Part shown: positions 5,388 to 7,158 of the stretch, piece by piece
Layout of the letters: each line of letters starts with the position of its first letter
How positions within the stretch are numbered: the first letter of the stretch is position 1
Source: Clostridia bacterium
GTDB taxonomy: Bacteria > Bacillota > Clostridia > Oscillospirales > Acutalibacteraceae
NCBI GenBank assembly: GCA_017615405.1
Contig: JAGAAE010000119.1
Location: 1-7,158, forward strand
DNA: 7,158 bases
Direction: 5' to 3'
The notes under the pieces: model-generated
What the model was told of the DNA's origin: nothing
Database searches by the model: none
Seen by the model: only the letters and a program-made list of their open reading frames with translations
Made by a program: the position numbers and the translations under genes

Positions 5388-7158
5388 TTTTTACCTCTGT
5401 TTTCGTATTGTTTCCACTTACGTGCGATCTCCTGATCCGCTTCTTCAGCAAATTTAAGGAGAGTATCTTTCGGGTTCTGATTGTTTTCAACAACGTTCCA
5501 GAACGCCTGGTATACCGAACGAGAAACGTAGTAACTTCCGGGGTACTCTTCGATCTCGCCGATATGATTGAACGAATACATGATAACGTCTTTCATGTTT
5601 TCGTCCCATTCCATCGCTTCAAACGCATCACTGTTGGAAACGCTGACACGACCGGTGGGTCCTAATATCGATTCAACCTCTCTTGAATATGAAAGCTGGG
5701 TTTCGGAACTTACCCACCATTTGAGGAATTCCCATGCAGAATACTTATCGTTTGAAAGTTTAAGTATACAGCACGCACTTCCGCCGCCGGAAGTCGTATG
5801 GTCTATCGTTCCATCATCCCTGACAGTACCCGGAACGGGAGCAACGTTCCAAAGTCCGTCGATCTCCGGAGCCGCCGCTTTAAGGGTCGTATAAAGCGTA
5901 TAGGTTGAAATACCGATCGGGCAGGTTCCGGTCCTGAAACGGTTGTAGAAGTCGAGCGTTCGCGGCAGTTTAAGACTCGTATACATATCGGTCCACTCGT
6001 TAAAGCAAACGACAACGTCGGAGTCGGTAAGATTTGTCGCCTTTCCATCCGACTTGTAAACCTTCAAGCCCTTCTGCAGCAACAGGCTCGGGAAAAGGTT
6101 GATGCTTCCGATACCGATATTCGCCTGGGCAACGCTTGTCGCCGTGTTATTCGGAAGCCACGCAGTCAGGTTATTTCTCGCAAGGAGTTTTACATCCTCC
6201 TGGAAATCAGCCCAGGTAAAGTTTTCCCAACTGAAGTTTTCGGTGTTTTCAGGGATCTTGATACCCATTTTATCGAGAATGTCCGTTCTGTAGAACATCA
6301 TATAGAACTGCTGGGTATCCGGTAAAGCGTACAACTTGTTTTTATACCAGTAAGGTTTATCTGCGCCGTCGTGGAAATTAGCCACTACATCCTCCCAGCC
6401 CGGCAAATCATCAAGAGCGTACAGCATATTTCTCATTGCCAGATTTACCGGCTCTGACCTCGACGTCTGAACAAGACAGTCAGGTCCTTTGCCGGACAAG
6501 ACAGCCTGGACGACCGACGCATTAACGAGCTGGACGTTGACGCTGATATTTGTTTTAGCTGTAAAGTTACTCTGGATCAAAGCGTTTAAAACCTGAGCCT
6601 GATCACGACCCCAGTTGACCCAAAGGGTTATAGCTTTTTTATTACCGGATTCATCCGATATGTTATTGTAATTCTGGGAGAATGAAACGAGGAATTTCTT
6701 GACCGAAAAACCGATCTTTGCGAATAAACCGGACTTTTCAAAGGGGCTTTCATCCCCCGGAGCGGTGAATGCGAGTTTATCAAGATCAAGCGGCATACTG
6801 CTCATTTCCGAAAGAACCGAAGCAAGCGAAGTATACTTTGAATAATATTCGCTCTTGTATCTGTGGGCGGTGTATCTGTTGTCATGCATCAGTTGACAGA
6901 TCTGACGCATATTATTGATGATCGAAATATATGAACCGCTCTTTTCACCGGTCGTTTCCTGGAGCAATTTGCTCGTTTTCGATAAAAGACCGGTTATCTC
7001 TTCAAGGCGTTTCTTCATATCGTCGATCTGAGCGAAAAGATCATAGTCACGATAGATATCGACCGTTTCGCCGGTGATCATAGTGATATCGACGTAGAGT
7101 TCACCTATCTTGGTGTTTGCCTCTTTCAGGTAGTCCCTTGCCTTTTCGACTTCGCCCG
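5384..7158 (-). CDS. Large extracellular sugar-type solute-binding protein of an ABC importer (5' end outside window)
   Basis: This is the ligand-capturing subunit of a carbohydrate ABC importer, expected outside the membrane. The frame is open to the window edge, giving 590 visible residues up to TGA. The Met at 7081 is internal: it has no Shine-Dalgarno site, no signal peptide, and 25 in-frame codons precede it. Visible residues 1-130 are charged and probably helical or coiled-coil (KKRLEEITGLLSKTSKLL). The binding domain (SBP_bac_1 type) starts near visible residue 174 with the strand ITLWVNWGRDQ. Family-like segments follow: KNKLYALPDTQQFYMMFYRTDILDKMG (split here as KNKLYALPD and MMFYRTDILDKMG), GTCPIGIS, LWNVAPVPGT and AWEFLKWWVSS. 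Ordinary sugar-binding proteins total about 400-550 residues, so this one carries a large N-terminal extension whose beginning is not seen. Its stop overlaps the start of the first permease by 4 bases. The ligand cannot be told from sequence; the aromatic-rich domain fits a saccharide. Confidence 0.93.
   Translation of the reverse strand, partial: GEVEKARDYLKEANTKIGELYVDITMITGETVDIYRDYDLFAQIDDMKKRLEEITGLLSKTSKLLQETTGEKSGSYISIINNMRQICQLMHDNRYTAHRYKSEYYSKYTSLASVLSEMSSMPLDLDKLAFTAPGDESPFEKSGLFAKIGFSVKKFLVSFSQNYNNISDESGNKKAITLWVNWGRDQAQVLNALIQSNFTAKTNISVNVQLVNASVVQAVLSGKGPDCLVQTSRSEPVNLAMRNMLYALDDLPGWEDVVANFHDGADKPYWYKNKLYALPDTQQFYMMFYRTDILDKMGIKIPENTENFSWENFTWADFQEDVKLLARNNLTAWLPNNTATSVAQANIGIGSINLFPSLLLQKGLKVYKSDGKATNLTDSDVVVCFNEWTDMYTSLKLPRTLDFYNRFRTGTCPIGISTYTLYTTLKAAAPEIDGLWNVAPVPGTVRDDGTIDHTTSGGGSACCILKLSNDKYSAWEFLKWWVSSETQLSYSREVESILGPTGRVSVSNSDAFEAMEWDENMKDVIMYSFNHIGEIEEYPGSYYVSRSVYQAFWNVVENNQNPKDTLLKFAEEADQEIARKWKQYENRGKK
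5393..5398 (-). promoter_or_regulatory. Ribosome binding site for the first permease (decides a GTG start)
   Basis: On the minus strand AGAGGT lies inside the last codons of the binding-protein gene, followed by five A residues and then GTG at 5387. Together with the GTGA stop/start overlap this supports the GTG start and translational coupling. A weaker competitor is AGGGG (5384-5380), 7 bases before the second GTG at 5372. Confidence 0.7.

Noticed and set aside
7079..7081. ATG at 7081 as the start of the solute-binding protein
   Set aside because: No Shine-Dalgarno site and no signal peptide follow it, and the frame stays open with similar charged helical sequence to the window edge, so it is an internal methionine.

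Overview
The window is one densely packed, single-direction gene block on the minus strand, cut at both edges. Read 5'->3' along the transcript (high to low coordinates) it holds: (1) the C-terminal part of a large extracellular sugar-type solute-binding protein (7158-5384, 5' end outside the window); (2) and (3) two MalF/MalG-type ABC sugar permeases (5387-4452 and 4439-3555); (4) a 707-residue membrane protein with a signal peptide, a probable six-bladed NHL-type propeller, a TPR-like segment, a membrane anchor and a C-terminal Yip1-like multi-span domain (3534-1411); (5) the first 461 residues of a lipoprotein that resembles the DUF5696 family (1385-1, 3' end outside the window). Junctions are a 4-base overlap and gaps of 12, 20 and 25 bases. 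I see no internal promoter or terminator and no believable gene on the plus strand, so the block is most simply read as one polycistronic operon.

The organism is probably a Gram-positive anaerobe of the class Clostridia, perhaps a gut Oscillospirales or Lachnospirales relative. This rests on the moderate base composition, purine-rich Shine-Dalgarno sites (GGAGGG, AAGGGGG, AGAGG, GGAG) with GTG and TTG starts, the clostridial-style lipobox (FSGC followed by Lys/Asn), and this set of protein families. The assignment is an inference; no rRNA or other marker is present.

Together the genes look like a cell-surface carbohydrate uptake unit. The binding protein would capture an oligosaccharide or glycoside, and the two permeases form the membrane channel. 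No ATPase gene is visible; a shared MsmX/MsiK-type ATPase encoded elsewhere would be normal for this transporter class. The DUF5696-like lipoprotein may act on, or bind, the same glycan outside the cell. The NHL/TPR/Yip1 protein is the least understood member: its propeller should lie outside the membrane and its Yip1-like bundle within it, suggesting a sensor, scaffold or transporter accessory. That protein and the DUF5696-like protein, placed in the same transcript as the transporter, are the most interesting content here.
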